This document shows positions 30,665-41,867 of a stretch of DNA of 64,000 nt, piece by piece. The stretch lies in assembly GCA_028868535.1 (NCBI GenBank), contig JAGWUH010000009.1, forward strand, positions 1 through 64,000, read 5' to 3'. How positions within the stretch are numbered: position 1 is the first letter of the stretch; every line of letters starts with the position of its first letter. The translations under genes and the position numbers were made by a program. The stretch is from Sphingomonadales bacterium (lineage in GTDB: Bacteria > Pseudomonadota > Alphaproteobacteria > Sphingomonadales > Sphingomonadaceae). Below the pieces are notes generated by a model, which did not search any database, was not told where the DNA came from, and saw only the letters and a list, made by a program, of their open reading frames with translations.

Positions 30665-31558
30665 GTGCCCGATCCCTCCAACCCGACCAACCGCGTCATG
30701 GACGTGCTCAACTTCCTCGCCGCGCATCCAACGGAACGGTTCTCGCTGGCAGAGATCGCGCGCCATGTCGGCCTGTCGAACGGCTCGGCGCATCGCCTGC
30801 TGACGACGATGGCCGCACGCCGCTTCCTCGCCCGGCACGAGCGCCACCGCACCTATTCGCTCGGACTCGCGCTGGTCGCCATCGGCCAGGCTGCGATCGA
30901 GCAGCATCGCGGCATCGACATCGCGCGGCGCGAACTGGCCCGGCTCGCGCTCGAACTCGGGGTCCAGTGCAGCGCCAACGCGCTGGTCGACGGAGAGATC
31001 GTGGTGCTCGCGCGGGAAGGCACGGCGCGCTCGCAACTCGGCCTGACCCGCGTCGGCGAACGCCGGCCGCTACTGCCTCCCGTCGGCCTGTGCCACGTCG
31101 CCTGGAGCGGACCGGCGGCGATCGACACCTATCTCGCCGCGGCCCGCCCGCACCTCGACGATGCACTGTTCGGACGTCTCGCCGAGGCGATCGCGCTGGT
31201 GCGCCGCCGGGGCTTCGCGATCGCCGCCAAGGGGCTGCGCGCAGCGCTCGGCCACGACGCCACCTGGCTGCCCGTCGACCAGGTCCGCGACGCCGCGTAC
31301 TGGAACGCGGTCTTTGCGATGATCGGTCAGCTCAGCCCGGGCGAGATCCAGGCGTTCGACCTTGCCGAAGCGGCGGCGGCCGGTGTCAGCCACATATCGG
31401 CGCCGGTGTTCGCGCCGTCCGGGTCGGTCGCGTTCCAGCTGGTGATGAGCGGACTTCCGAGCGACCTCACCGCGGGCCAGATCGCCGGCCATGTCGAGCG
31501 TCTCTGCGCCACCGCCGCCCAGATAACCTCGGAAACCCACGGCCGCGCACCGGACTGA
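30665..31558 (+). CDS. IclR family transcriptional regulator
   Basis: RVMDVLNFLAAHPTERFSLAEIARHVGLSNGSAHRLLTTMAARRFLARHERHRTYSLG. Confidence 0.93.
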   Translation: MPDPSNPTNRVMDVLNFLAAHPTERFSLAEIARHVGLSNGSAHRLLTTMAARRFLARHERHRTYSLGLALVAIGQAAIEQHRGIDIARRELARLALELGVQCSANALVDGEIVVLAREGTARSQLGLTRVGERRPLLPPVGLCHVAWSGPAAIDTYLAAARPHLDDALFGRLAEAIALVRRRGFAIAAKGLRAALGHDATWLPVDQVRDAAYWNAVFAMIGQLSPGEIQAFDLAEAAAAGVSHISAPVFAPSGSVAFQLVMSGLPSDLTAGQIAGHVERLCATAAQITSETHGRAPD

Positions 31559-31669
31559 CCGGCCGCCAAACGGAACGAAACGAGGCCAAGGCCGTTGTTC
31601 CGGCATAGACCCTGGCTAAACTGGGCCGTGCCCGATCCCTCCGCAGGCAGGCTCCGCGGGAGATGATCG

Positions 31670-33163
<1,494 letters not shown>

Positions 33164-33164
<1 letters not shown>

Positions 33165-33928
33165 TGCGCATCCTCCTCACCAACGACGACGGCATCCATG
33201 CCCCGGGTCTCGACGTCCTCGAAGCCATCGCCCGCCCCCTGTCGGACGACATCTGGATCTGCGCCCCGTCGGAGGAACAGTCCGGTGCCGGCCATTCGCT
33301 GACGCTGACCCGCCCGGTCCGCCTGCGCGAACACGGGCCGCGCCGCTTTTCGGTCAGCGGCACGCCGACCGATGCGGTGACGATGGCGCTCAAGCGCCTG
33401 CTCCCCGCGGCGCCCGACCTGATCCTTTCCGGCGTCAACCGTGGCGCCAACCTCGGCGATGACGTCACCTATTCGGGCACCGTTTCCGCCGCACTCGAAG
33501 GCGCGCTCGCCGGAATCCGCTCGATCGCGCTCAGCCAAGTCTATGCCAAGGAGGGCATGGCCGATACCGTGCCTTTCGACGCCGCGGCGCACTGGGGCGA
33601 ACAGGTGCTGCGGCCGCTGCTCGATGCACCGTTCGCGCCGCGCACGCTGGTCAACGTCAATTTTCCCCCTATAAGCGCGGAAGCGGTGAAGGGAATTCGC
33701 GTGGTTCGCCAAGGGTTTCACGACTATGCGCGCGGCTCCGTGGTCGAGGGGACGGACCCGCGCGGCTACCGCTATTTCTGGTTCGGCCTGCACGGGATCG
33801 AGCATACCCCGGGCCATGCCTCGGACCTCGAGGCGATCGCCGATGGCTATGTCAGCGTCACCCCGCTCCACCTCGACCTGACGCACGAGGCCTCGCTTGC
33901 CGCGCTTGCGGCCCGGTTCGACGGGTGA
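33164..33928 (+). CDS. surE: 5'/3'-nucleotidase SurE
   Basis: MRILLTNDDGIHAPGL, SGVNRGANLGDDVTYSGTVSAALEG. Confidence 0.97.
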
Positions 33929-34863
33929 AGGCCGGTCTCGCCGCACTGGCGCTGGCGCTGCTCGCCGCGCCTCCCGGTCCGGCAGGCGCGCGCGAAAAGC
34001 CTGCTGCCGCAAAGCCCGCCGCATCGGCGAAGAAGCTGTCCCGCACCGCCCCTAAGCCCGCGCCCACGGTCGATGACGATGTCCCCGCCCCGGACGCGGA
34101 AACGATCCACATCGTCAAGCCGGGCGAAACCCTGGGCGGCATTGCCCAGCGCGCGAAAGTGCCGCGCGTGCTGATTGCCGAGGCGAACCACCTGGCCAAG
34201 CCGTGGAAGGTCCATGCCGGCCAGAAGCTGCGGCTGCCGCGGACCCGCCACCACATCGTCAAGGCGGGCGAGACCGGGTTCGACATCGCCTATCGCTATG
34301 GCGTTCCGTTCAATGCGATCGCCGTCGCCAACGGCCTGGCACCGCGCGCGGTGCTCAAGCCCGGGCAGGACCTGCTGATCCCGACGATCCTGGCTCCTGC
34401 CACGCCTGCGCCCGCTGCGGCTTCCGCTGCCACGGCCACCATCGATGCCGCTGACGAAGCCCCGGCGGCAAAACCTGCGGCCCGCGCAGGATTCGTCTGG
34501 CCGCTCGACGGCAAGGTCCGCCGCGGCTTCACCCCGCGCACCAGCGCCGGCTACCACGACGGCATCGACATCGTCGCCGATCCCGGTTCGCCGGTGCGCG
34601 CCGCCGCCGCCGGCACGGTGATCTTCGCAGGCCGCGAACCGAAGAGCTTCGGCAACCTCGTCGTCATCCAGCACGACAACGGCTGGCAATCCGCCTACGG
34701 TTTCCTTGGCCGGATCACCGTCGCCAAGGGCGATGCGATCCGCAAGCGCGAGCGGCTCGGCCTCGTCGGCCGCACCGGCAAGGCGACCCGCGACGAGCTC
34801 CACTTCGAACTGCGCAAGGCCAACCAGCCGCTCGACCCGCTGGCCCAGTTGCCGTCGCGCTGA
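33925..34863 (+). CDS. LysM + M23 peptidase (NlpD-like)
   Basis: Two LysM repeats (HIVKPGETLGGIAQRAKV, HIVKAGETGFDIAYRYGV) and M23 domain GYHDGIDIVADPGSPVRAAAAGTVIFAG; lacks full check of HxH. Confidence 0.88.
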   Translation: MKAGLAALALALLAAPPGPAGAREKPAAAKPAASAKKLSRTAPKPAPTVDDDVPAPDAETIHIVKPGETLGGIAQRAKVPRVLIAEANHLAKPWKVHAGQKLRLPRTRHHIVKAGETGFDIAYRYGVPFNAIAVANGLAPRAVLKPGQDLLIPTILAPATPAPAAASAATATIDAADEAPAAKPAARAGFVWPLDGKVRRGFTPRTSAGYHDGIDIVADPGSPVRAAAAGTVIFAGREPKSFGNLVVIQHDNGWQSAYGFLGRITVAKGDAIRKRERLGLVGRTGKATRDELHFELRKANQPLDPLAQLPSR

Positions 34864-35125
34864 TCCTCCCCCGATCCGGGGATGGCGCCACGATGCGCCC
34901 CGCCGCATCCCATCGCTGCGACCCACCAGGCCGCCCCGCCTCGCGCGGGGGGACCTGCCCTGCGGCCCGGATGACCTTTCCCGCAAGGGGCCGCTCGTCC
35001 GGGCCGGCTTTTCCCCGGCCGCTCCGCCGTGCAATCGGATGCGTTTCACAATGTTGCATTAACTCCATTTTTTGCAGGTCCAGCAAGGGCTTGGGCGTAC
35101 ATCGGCAACACCATCCATCCGGAGA

Positions 35126-35707
35126 ATGCCGATGCGCCTTACCACGATGACCAATCCTGGCCCTGCGGCCGCCGCCGTTCTCGCCCTCCTGGCGATCCCC
35201 GCCCAGGCCCAGCAGCCGGCTGCCGCAGCCGCGCCGGCCAGTGCCACGGCGCTCCGCACGATCATTCTGCCGGCCGGGATGGACATCGCGATCACGCCCG
35301 ACGAGGCACTGTCGAGCAAGTGGCTGAAGACAGGGGACAGCATCACCTTCACCACGCTGAACCCCGTGATCGCCGAAGGCGCGGTGTTGATCCCGCGCGG
35401 CACGCACGGCGTCGGCACCGTCGTCTATGCCAGGAAGACCGGGGCGTTCGGCCGCAGCGGCAAGCTCGACGTCAGTTTCCAGGCGCTGACGCTCAAGGGC
35501 TTTCGGATCCCGCTCGAAGGACGCTACTCGACCAAGGGGGAAGGCAACGCCGGCGCCGTGATCGGCGCCTGGGCCGCGATCGGCGTACTCGGTGGGGCGG
35601 TGGTGCACGGTCACAGCGCGCGGGTCGAAGATGGCGAGGCGCTCCACGCCCGCACCGTGCAGAGCCAGGCCTTCGTGGTGCGCGCGCCCGTCGTCGCAGC
35701 GCGCTGA
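35126..35707 (+). CDS. Hypothetical exported protein
   Basis: Signal peptide (VLALLAIPAQAQ), coding-like codon bias. Confidence 0.65.
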   Translation: MPMRLTTMTNPGPAAAAVLALLAIPAQAQQPAAAAAPASATALRTIILPAGMDIAITPDEALSSKWLKTGDSITFTTLNPVIAEGAVLIPRGTHGVGTVVYARKTGAFGRSGKLDVSFQALTLKGFRIPLEGRYSTKGEGNAGAVIGAWAAIGVLGGAVVHGHSARVEDGEALHARTVQSQAFVVRAPVVAAR

Positions 35708-35775
35708 ACCGGCATGCCCGCCGGAGGTAACGGCAGGTAGTTGCGGTCGCGCGGCGAACGTGCGCGTCCGCCGGC

Positions 35776-36180
35776 TCACTCATCGAATGATGCGAGGATC
35801 GGACAAGGGCCGGAGGTGCCCTTGCCGCACTCCGCCGCCAGCCGCTTCAACGAGTCGCGCGCGCGCTGAAGTTGAGCGATCTTCTCGTCCAGTGCGGTCA
35901 CCCTGGCGCTGGCGAGTTCGCGCGCCCGGCGGCGGTCTTCGCCGGCGTCGAGGTCAAGGAGTTCCCTGATTTCCTCGAGCGTGAAGCCGGCGGCCTGGGC
36001 CTGCCTGATGAAATGCAGGCGCCTGAGATCGTGGGCGCCATAGCGGCGCACCTCGCGATCGCGCGCCGGAGTCTGCAGCAGGCCGCGGCGCTGGTAGTAC
36101 CGGATCGTTTCCACCCCGACGCCGGCGGCGGCGGCAAGCTTCCCGATCGTGAGCGATTGCGCGGCTTGACTCTGTACCAT
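35776..36180 (-). CDS. MerR family metal-responsive regulator
   Basis: LTIGKLAAAAGVGVETIRYYQRRGLL, RRYGAHDLRRLHFIRQAQAAGFTLEEIRELL; C-terminal AEC...GPCPILASF. Confidence 0.9.
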   Translation of the reverse strand: MVQSQAAQSLTIGKLAAAAGVGVETIRYYQRRGLLQTPARDREVRRYGAHDLRRLHFIRQAQAAGFTLEEIRELLDLDAGEDRRRARELASARVTALDEKIAQLQRARDSLKRLAAECGKGTSGPCPILASFDE

Positions 36181-36196
36181 GGTACGGAGGTTATAC
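36165..36196 (+). promoter_or_regulatory. MerR-type promoter/operator: TTGACT-19 bp-TTATAC with dyad GTACCATGGTAC
   Basis: -35 at 36165-36171 region (TTGACT), 19-nt spacer ctgtaccatggtacggagg, -10 TTATAC 36191-36196; perfect 12-bp palindrome in the spacer. Confidence 0.8.
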
Positions 36197-36238
36197 GGTG
36201 ATTCGCTCACCCAGAGCAACGAAAGATGGAGACGTCAC

Positions 36239-36343
36239 ATGAGCGAAATGAAGACCACGGACGAGCGGACCTGCAAGTGCGGCTGCGCCACCGGAACCGG
36301 CTGCCGCTGCAACCCGTGCACCTGCAAGAACTGCAACTGCTGA
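36239..36343 (+). CDS. Small bacterial metallothionein-like protein (34 aa, 9 Cys)
   Basis: MSEMKTTDERTCKCGCATGTGCRCNPCTCKNCNC; ggaga RBS; follows MerR-type promoter; absent from ORF track (size cutoff). Confidence 0.85.
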   Translation: MSEMKTTDERTCKCGCATGTGCRCNPCTCKNCNC

Positions 36344-36350
36344 GGACGAC

Positions 36351-36377
36351 GCACCCCCGCCCCGTGGGCGGGGGTGC
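36351..36377 (+). terminator. Hairpin GCACCCCCGCCC-cgt-GGGCGGGGGTGC after the metallothionein
   Basis: Perfect 12-bp stem 7 nt after stop; no strong U tract. Confidence 0.6.
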
Positions 36378-36437
36378 TGGTCCGATGGCCGCACCCGGCT
36401 GCAGGCAGCCCGGTCCGGCATCTCAGCGGCGCCTCGA

Positions 36438-36842
36438 CTAGCGCAGCGCCCAGAACACGGTGCCCATCGCCAGGTAGGCGACGAGCCAATAGCCGCAATC
36501 GACGGCGATGAAGCGACGGTCCGCGCCGGTGCGCAGGTAGCCCAGCGCCACCGCCGGCACCACGAACGCGATCGCCAGACCGCCCGATTGCATCCAGTAC
36601 AGCCACGGCTTCAGCGCCAGCTTGTCCGCTCCCAGCCGCGCGTAATTGTGGCCCAGCATCGCCGCCGCCAGCAGCATCACCACCAGCGAGATCGCATAGC
36701 TCTGGGGCGGCCGCCGGCCGGCCGGGTCAGCGCCCGCCAGCAGCGGCTTGCCGGTGCCGAAGATCACCCCGTGCCAGACGATGCCGATCGCCACCGCGAG
36801 GTTCGCCGCCAGGAACACCGCCAGCCAGTTCACCGGACCCAT
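36438..36842 (-). CDS. DUF1761-like membrane protein
   Basis: NWLAVFLAANLAVAIGIVWHGVIFG, four TM helices. Confidence 0.7.
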   Translation of the reverse strand: MGPVNWLAVFLAANLAVAIGIVWHGVIFGTGKPLLAGADPAGRRPPQSYAISLVVMLLAAAMLGHNYARLGADKLALKPWLYWMQSGGLAIAFVVPAVALGYLRTGADRRFIAVDCGYWLVAYLAMGTVFWALR

Positions 36843-36913
36843 TGCCGTCTCCCGTCATGCCTTCGCGCGCGGGAGTAGCGCGAAACCCGCGCAAGGTGTA
36901 GGGGCGCAGCCCC

Positions 36914-38344
36914 ATGACAGTCGCGAAATCCCCCACCCCCGTCGAACCGCTGCAGATCGCAGGCGCGCCCAAAGTCGGCATGGTCAGCCTGGGCTGCCCC
37001 AAGGCGCTCGTCGATTCCGAGCGCATCCTGACGAAGCTGCGTGCCGACGGCTATGCGATGAGCGGCGATTATGCCGGCGCCGACGTGGTGCTGGTCAACA
37101 CCTGCGGCTTCCTCGATTCCGCCAAGGAGGAAAGCCTGGCCGCGATCGGCGAGGCCATCGCCGAGAACGGCCGCGTCATCGTCACCGGCTGCATGGGCAA
37201 CGAGGCGGAAGCGATCCGGGCACGCTTCCCCGACGTTCTCGCCGTCACGGGCGCGCACCAGTACGAGGCCGTGGTCGAGGCCGTGCACGAGGCCGCCCCG
37301 GCCGCGCGGGGGCCTTTCGTCGACCTCGTTCCGCCCCGGAATCCTGACGCCATCGAGGATGGCGGCATCAAGCTGACCCCGCGGCACTACAGCTACCTGA
37401 AGATTTCCGAAGGCTGCAACCACGCCTGCAGCTTCTGCATCATCCCCCAACTGCGCGGGCCCTTGAGCAGCCGCCGCATCGACGCGGTGCTGCGCGAGGC
37501 GGAAAAGCTGGTCGCCGCGGGCACCCGCGAACTGCTGGTGATCAGCCAGGACACCTCGGCTTACGGCCTCGATCTCGGCCATGCCGAATACCCGTGGAAG
37601 GGCCGCCAGGTCCGCACCCACATGACCGACCTGGCGCGGGAGCTCGGCGCGCTGCGCACGCCCGAAGGCATCCCGCCGTGGGTGCGTCTCCACTACGTCT
37701 ATCCCTATCCCCACGTCGAGGCGGTGATCCCGCTGATGGCCGAAGGGCTGGTCACGCCCTACCTCGACATCCCTTTCCAGCATGCCGCGCCCAATGTGCT
37801 GCGGGCGATGAAGCGCCCGGCCAACGAGGCCAGGGTGCTCGAACGGCTCAAGGCCTGGCGCGCGATCTGCCCGGATCTCGCGATCCGTTCCAGCTTCGTC
37901 GTCGGCTTCCCCGGCGAGACCGAGGCCGATTTCCAGTACCTGCTCGACTGGCTCGACGAGGCGCAGCTCGATCGCGTCGGCGCGTTCCGCTTCGAGCCGG
38001 TTGCGGGCGCGGCGGCCAACACCCTGCCCGATGCCGTCCCCGAGGCGGTCAAGGAGGAACGCTACGCCCGGCTGATGGATAAGACCGAGGCGATCAGCGC
38101 CGCACGGCTTGCCGCCAAGCTGGGCCGCACGCTCCCCGTCATCATCGACGAGGTCGGCGAACCGGACGAGGACGGCGATATCGGCGCCACCGGCCGCAGC
38201 CAGGCGGACGCGCCCGAGATCGACGGCGCCGTCTTCCTCCGCGACGTGCCCGCCTCGCTGCAGCCCGGCGCGATCGTCCCGGTGCTGATCGAGGACGCGG
38301 ATGCGCATGACCTGTTTGGCGTGATTGCATCGCACGCACGCTGA
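36914..38344 (+). CDS. rimO: Ribosomal protein uS12 methylthiotransferase RimO
   Basis: [45 protein letters not shown]-like C terminus. Confidence 0.97.
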   Translation: MTVAKSPTPVEPLQIAGAPKVGMVSLGCPKALVDSERILTKLRADGYAMSGDYAGADVVLVNTCGFLDSAKEESLAAIGEAIAENGRVIVTGCMGNEAEAIRARFPDVLAVTGAHQYEAVVEAVHEAAPAARGPFVDLVPPRNPDAIEDGGIKLTPRHYSYLKISEGCNHACSFCIIPQLRGPLSSRRIDAVLREAEKLVAAGTRELLVISQDTSAYGLDLGHAEYPWKGRQVRTHMTDLARELGALRTPEGIPPWVRLHYVYPYPHVEAVIPLMAEGLVTPYLDIPFQHAAPNVLRAMKRPANEARVLERLKAWRAICPDLAIRSSFVVGFPGETEADFQYLLDWLDEAQLDRVGAFRFEPVAGAAANTLPDAVPEAVKEERYARLMDKTEAISAARLAAKLGRTLPVIIDEVGEPDEDGDIGATGRSQADAPEIDGAVFLRDVPASLQPGAIVPVLIEDADAHDLFGVIASHAR

Positions 38345-38394
38345 AACGGCGTTCCCGGTTGCAATCCACGCAACAGCCGAGGCACTTTTCGCAC

Positions 38395-38492
38395 TTGCAG
38401 CAATGTCAGTATTCGCGTCTAAGGAACGGGCCTTTCAGGCATCCTCTCCCAAACTTTAATGGGGCCGGTCGCAAGATCGGCCCTTTCTTTTT
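38395..38492 (+). ncRNA. Candidate alphaproteobacterial sRNA (MmgR/suhB-like) with its own promoter and terminator
   Basis: TTGCAG-17 nt-TCTAAG promoter (38395-38423), C-rich single-stranded caucctctccc, terminator GGGCCG-gtcgcaagat-CGGCCC-TTTCTTTTT. Confidence 0.55.
38462..38492 (+). terminator. Rho-independent terminator
   Basis: gggccg...cggccc followed by tttcttttt. Confidence 0.85.
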
Positions 38493-38556
38493 GCGAAGGC
38501 GAAGCGTCGCCCATACTGACGGGCGCGGCCGCCCCGCCGTAACGCCGCCACTTCTT

Positions 38557-39531
38557 TCAGAGCCAGCCGATCCGCCGGAACCGCCAGTAAAGACCGCCGC
38601 AGATCGCCGCCATCGCCCCTACGACCGCGAAGTAGCCAAACCGCCAGTGCAGCTCGGGCATGAACTCGAAGTTCATGCCATAGACCCCGGCGATCGCCGT
38701 CGGCACCGCCAGGATCGCCGCCCACGCCGCCAGCTGCCGGGTCATGTCGCCCTGCCGATGCTGCTCGAGCAGCGACGCGGTCTCGACCACGCTCGCCAGC
38801 GTTTCCTTCAGCCCGCCCAGCCGGATCATAGTCCGCCGGACATGGTCGAGCACGTCGCGGAACCACACCCGCGCCGCCGGATCGACCACTGGCAGGTCCA
38901 CCGTCGACAGCCGCTCGCAGACTTCCTCCATCGGGCCGATGATCCGCTCGAACCGCCGCAGCCGCCGCCGCAGGCGGAAGATACGCCGGATCGTCGAAGG
39001 CTGCGGGAACGCCTCGATCGCCGCCTCCTCGATCTGCTGCACCGAATCCTCCATCCGGTCGAGGATCGGCTGGTAGCCATCGACGATGAAGTCGAGGATC
39101 GCATGCGCGACATAATCGATCCCCTCGGCCAGCCGCAGCGGATCGGCCTCCAGCCGGCGCCGCAGCGTGGCATGGTCCCGCACCGACCCGAACCGCACCG
39201 TCACCAGGAAATCCGCCCCCAGGAACAACGCGGTCTGGCCGTAGCCGATGTTGTCCCCCTCCTCGACCGCCGCCGTCCTGGCGGCGATGAACAACTGCGC
39301 GCCGTAGATGTCCACCTTGGGCATCTGCTGTGGATTCAGCGCATCCTCCACGGCCAGCGGGTGCAGCCCGAACTGGCTGGCGACCAGCGCCATCTCGTCC
39401 GCGTCGGGCTCGGCCAGGCCGATCCAGTCGAACGAACCGGCGGGCAGCGGCGGCCGCGCCACGCCATCGACGCGGACTGCGTGTTCGGACGGCTTTCCAG
39501 CGGCATAGCGGCGGGCGGCGATGATCGTCAT
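38557..39531 (-). CDS. CorA-like Mg2+/divalent cation transporter
   Basis: FDWIGLAEPDADEMALVASQFGLHPLAVEDALNPQQMPKVD, C-terminal YGMNFEFMPEL (GMN motif). Confidence 0.95.
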   Translation of the reverse strand: MTIIAARRYAAGKPSEHAVRVDGVARPPLPAGSFDWIGLAEPDADEMALVASQFGLHPLAVEDALNPQQMPKVDIYGAQLFIAARTAAVEEGDNIGYGQTALFLGADFLVTVRFGSVRDHATLRRRLEADPLRLAEGIDYVAHAILDFIVDGYQPILDRMEDSVQQIEEAAIEAFPQPSTIRRIFRLRRRLRRFERIIGPMEEVCERLSTVDLPVVDPAARVWFRDVLDHVRRTMIRLGGLKETLASVVETASLLEQHRQGDMTRQLAAWAAILAVPTAIAGVYGMNFEFMPELHWRFGYFAVVGAMAAICGGLYWRFRRIGWL

Positions 39532-39614
39532 GGCGGCGGCTTGTGGCATTCGCCGCCGCCACTGGCAACTCGCCGACCGCCGTGGCATGGCGGGCACGCA
39601 GCGGGAGGCCCGGG

Positions 39615-41090
39615 ATGAGCCAGGATACGATTCTCGACGTAGCCATTGTCGGCGCCGGCATCTCCGGCATCGGTTTCGCCGCCAGGCTCGGCCGCGAGCT
39701 GCCGCACAAGCGCTTCGTCGTGCTGGAGCGGCGCAGCCGCGTCGGCGGCACCTGGGACCTGTTCCGCTATCCCGGTATCCGCTCCGACAGCGACATGTAC
39801 ACGCTGGGCTTCAGCTTCGCGCCGTGGCGCAGCGACAACGCGGTGGGCAGCGGCGCGGCGATCCGAGACTATCTGGAGCAGGTCGCGCACGATTTCGGCG
39901 TCGCCCCGCACATCCGCTTCGACACGCGGATCACCGGGGCCGACTGGAATTCCAGCGCGCAATGCTGGGAGCTGGCGATCGCCGATGCCCCGCCGGTGCG
40001 GGCGCGCTTCCTCTACCTCGGCGCCGGCTACTACGATCACGACCGGCCCCACGACGCGGCCATACCGGGCCTTGCCGCGTTTGGTGGTGAGGTAATCCAT
40101 CCCCAGTTCTGGCCGGCGGATCGCGACCTGGCGGGCAAGCGCGTCGTGGTGATCGGCTCGGGCGCCACGGCAGTGTCGCTGGTGCCGGCCCTGGCGGCAG
40201 CGGGCGCGGCGGTGACGATGCTTCAGCGCACGCCGACCTGGTACCTGATCCTGCCCAGCAAGGACCGCATGGCCCGGCTGGCGCGACGGCTGCTGCCGGC
40301 GGGCTGGGCGCACCGGCTGATCCGTGCCCGCAACGCGCGCTTGCAGGACATGGTCTACAAGCGCAGCCGCAGCGATCCGGAGGGGCTTGCCGCCTGGCTC
40401 AAGGGCAATGTCCGCCGCGCGCTTGGCGATGCGTGGAACGAGGCGGATTTCACGCCCCCCTACGCGCCGTGGGACCAGCGCCTGTGCCTGGTTCCCGATG
40501 CCGACCTGTTCCGCACGATCCGCAAGGGGCGCGCCAGGGTCGTCACCGGCGCGATCGCGCAGGTGGAATCCGACAGCATCGTCCTGGACGATGGCCGGCG
40601 GATCGCGGCCGACGTCATCGTTACCGCCACCGGACTGGCGCTGGCGCCGCTGGGGGGCATTGCCGTCCGGGTCGACGGGACGCCGGTGAACCTGGGTGAG
40701 CGCTGGTGGTATCGCGACTGCATGTTCTCCAACCTGCCGAACTTCGCCGCGCTGTTCGGCTACCTCAACGCCGGGTGGACGCTGCGGGTGGAGATCGTTG
40801 CCGATTACCTGTGCCGCCTGCTGCTCCAGATGGATGCCTGGGGCGCCCGCGTGGTGACGCCGGTCCTGCCCCCCGACCGCGAGCCCGAGGCCGCGGACCT
40901 GTTCGCCGGGTTCTCGTCGGGTTATCTGCAGCGCGGCGCGCACCTGCTGCCGCGCAATGCGGCGAAAGGCCCCTGGCGGCTGGAGATGGACCACTTCACC
41001 GATCGCGCGATGCTGGCCGATGCCCCGTTGGACGATGAATGGCTGCGCTACGAGCGTGCGCCGCTTGTCGAATCCGGCGCAAGCACCTAA
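39615..41090 (+). CDS. Flavin-containing (Baeyer-Villiger type) monooxygenase
   Basis: VAIVGAGISGIGFAARLGREL, GGTWDLFRYPGIRSDSDMYTLGF, VIGSGATAVSLVPALA. Confidence 0.93.
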   Translation: MSQDTILDVAIVGAGISGIGFAARLGRELPHKRFVVLERRSRVGGTWDLFRYPGIRSDSDMYTLGFSFAPWRSDNAVGSGAAIRDYLEQVAHDFGVAPHIRFDTRITGADWNSSAQCWELAIADAPPVRARFLYLGAGYYDHDRPHDAAIPGLAAFGGEVIHPQFWPADRDLAGKRVVVIGSGATAVSLVPALAAAGAAVTMLQRTPTWYLILPSKDRMARLARRLLPAGWAHRLIRARNARLQDMVYKRSRSDPEGLAAWLKGNVRRALGDAWNEADFTPPYAPWDQRLCLVPDADLFRTIRKGRARVVTGAIAQVESDSIVLDDGRRIAADVIVTATGLALAPLGGIAVRVDGTPVNLGERWWYRDCMFSNLPNFAALFGYLNAGWTLRVEIVADYLCRLLLQMDAWGARVVTPVLPPDREPEAADLFAGFSSGYLQRGAHLLPRNAAKGPWRLEMDHFTDRAMLADAPLDDEWLRYERAPLVESGAST

Positions 41091-41099
41091 CCCGCGCGC

Positions 41100-41867
41100 A
41101 TGGCCGATTCCGCTTCCAACCGCATCTGGACCGCCGCGCTGATCGTGATCGGCGACGAGATTCTCTCGGGCCGAACGCACGACAAGAACATCGCCCAGGT
41201 CGCGACCTGGCTCGGCGTGCAGGGCATCCGCCTGAAGGAGGTGCGCGTGGTCGCCGATGACACCGCCGCCATCGTCGAGGCGGTCAACACGCTGCGGGCG
41301 CGCAATGACTACCTGTTCACCACCGGCGGCATCGGCCCGACCCACGACGACATCACCGTCGACGCGATCGCAGAGGCCCTGGGCGTGGGCGTCGTCGTCC
41401 ATCCGGAGGCACGGGCGATCCTCAGCGGCTATTACGAAACGCGCGGCGGCCTCAACGAGGCGCGGCTGCGCATGGCGCGGGTGCCCGCCGGCGCGGAGCT
41501 GATCCCCAACCGCTATACCGGCGCGCCCGGCATCCGTTTCGGCAACGTCTTCATCATGGCCGGCGTGCCGTCGATCACCGCCGGCATGCTCGATGCGCTG
41601 TCGGGCACGTTGGAAGGCGGCGCGGTGCTGCTGTCGGAAACGGTCGGCTGCTGGGTGGGGGAGAGTGAAGTCGCCGACCTGCTGCGGCAGACCGAGAAGG
41701 ACCACGCGACGTGCCAGATCGGTTCCTACCCGTTCTGGAAGGATGGCCGCACCGGTGCCAATTTCGTGATCCGCTCGGTCGATGCGGAAGATCTCGCCGC
41801 TTGCAGCCGCGCACTGATGGCGGGACTCGCGGCCCTGGGCCGCCCCGGCGAGCCCGGCGGCATTTGA
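41100..41867 (+). CDS. cinA: CinA/MoaB-type molybdopterin-binding domain protein
   Basis: ALIVIGDEILSGRTHDKNIAQVATWLG, FTTGGIGPTHDDITVDAIAEALG. Confidence 0.88.
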   Translation: MADSASNRIWTAALIVIGDEILSGRTHDKNIAQVATWLGVQGIRLKEVRVVADDTAAIVEAVNTLRARNDYLFTTGGIGPTHDDITVDAIAEALGVGVVVHPEARAILSGYYETRGGLNEARLRMARVPAGAELIPNRYTGAPGIRFGNVFIMAGVPSITAGMLDALSGTLEGGAVLLSETVGCWVGESEVADLLRQTEKDHATCQIGSYPFWKDGRTGANFVIRSVDAEDLAACSRALMAGLAALGRPGEPGGI

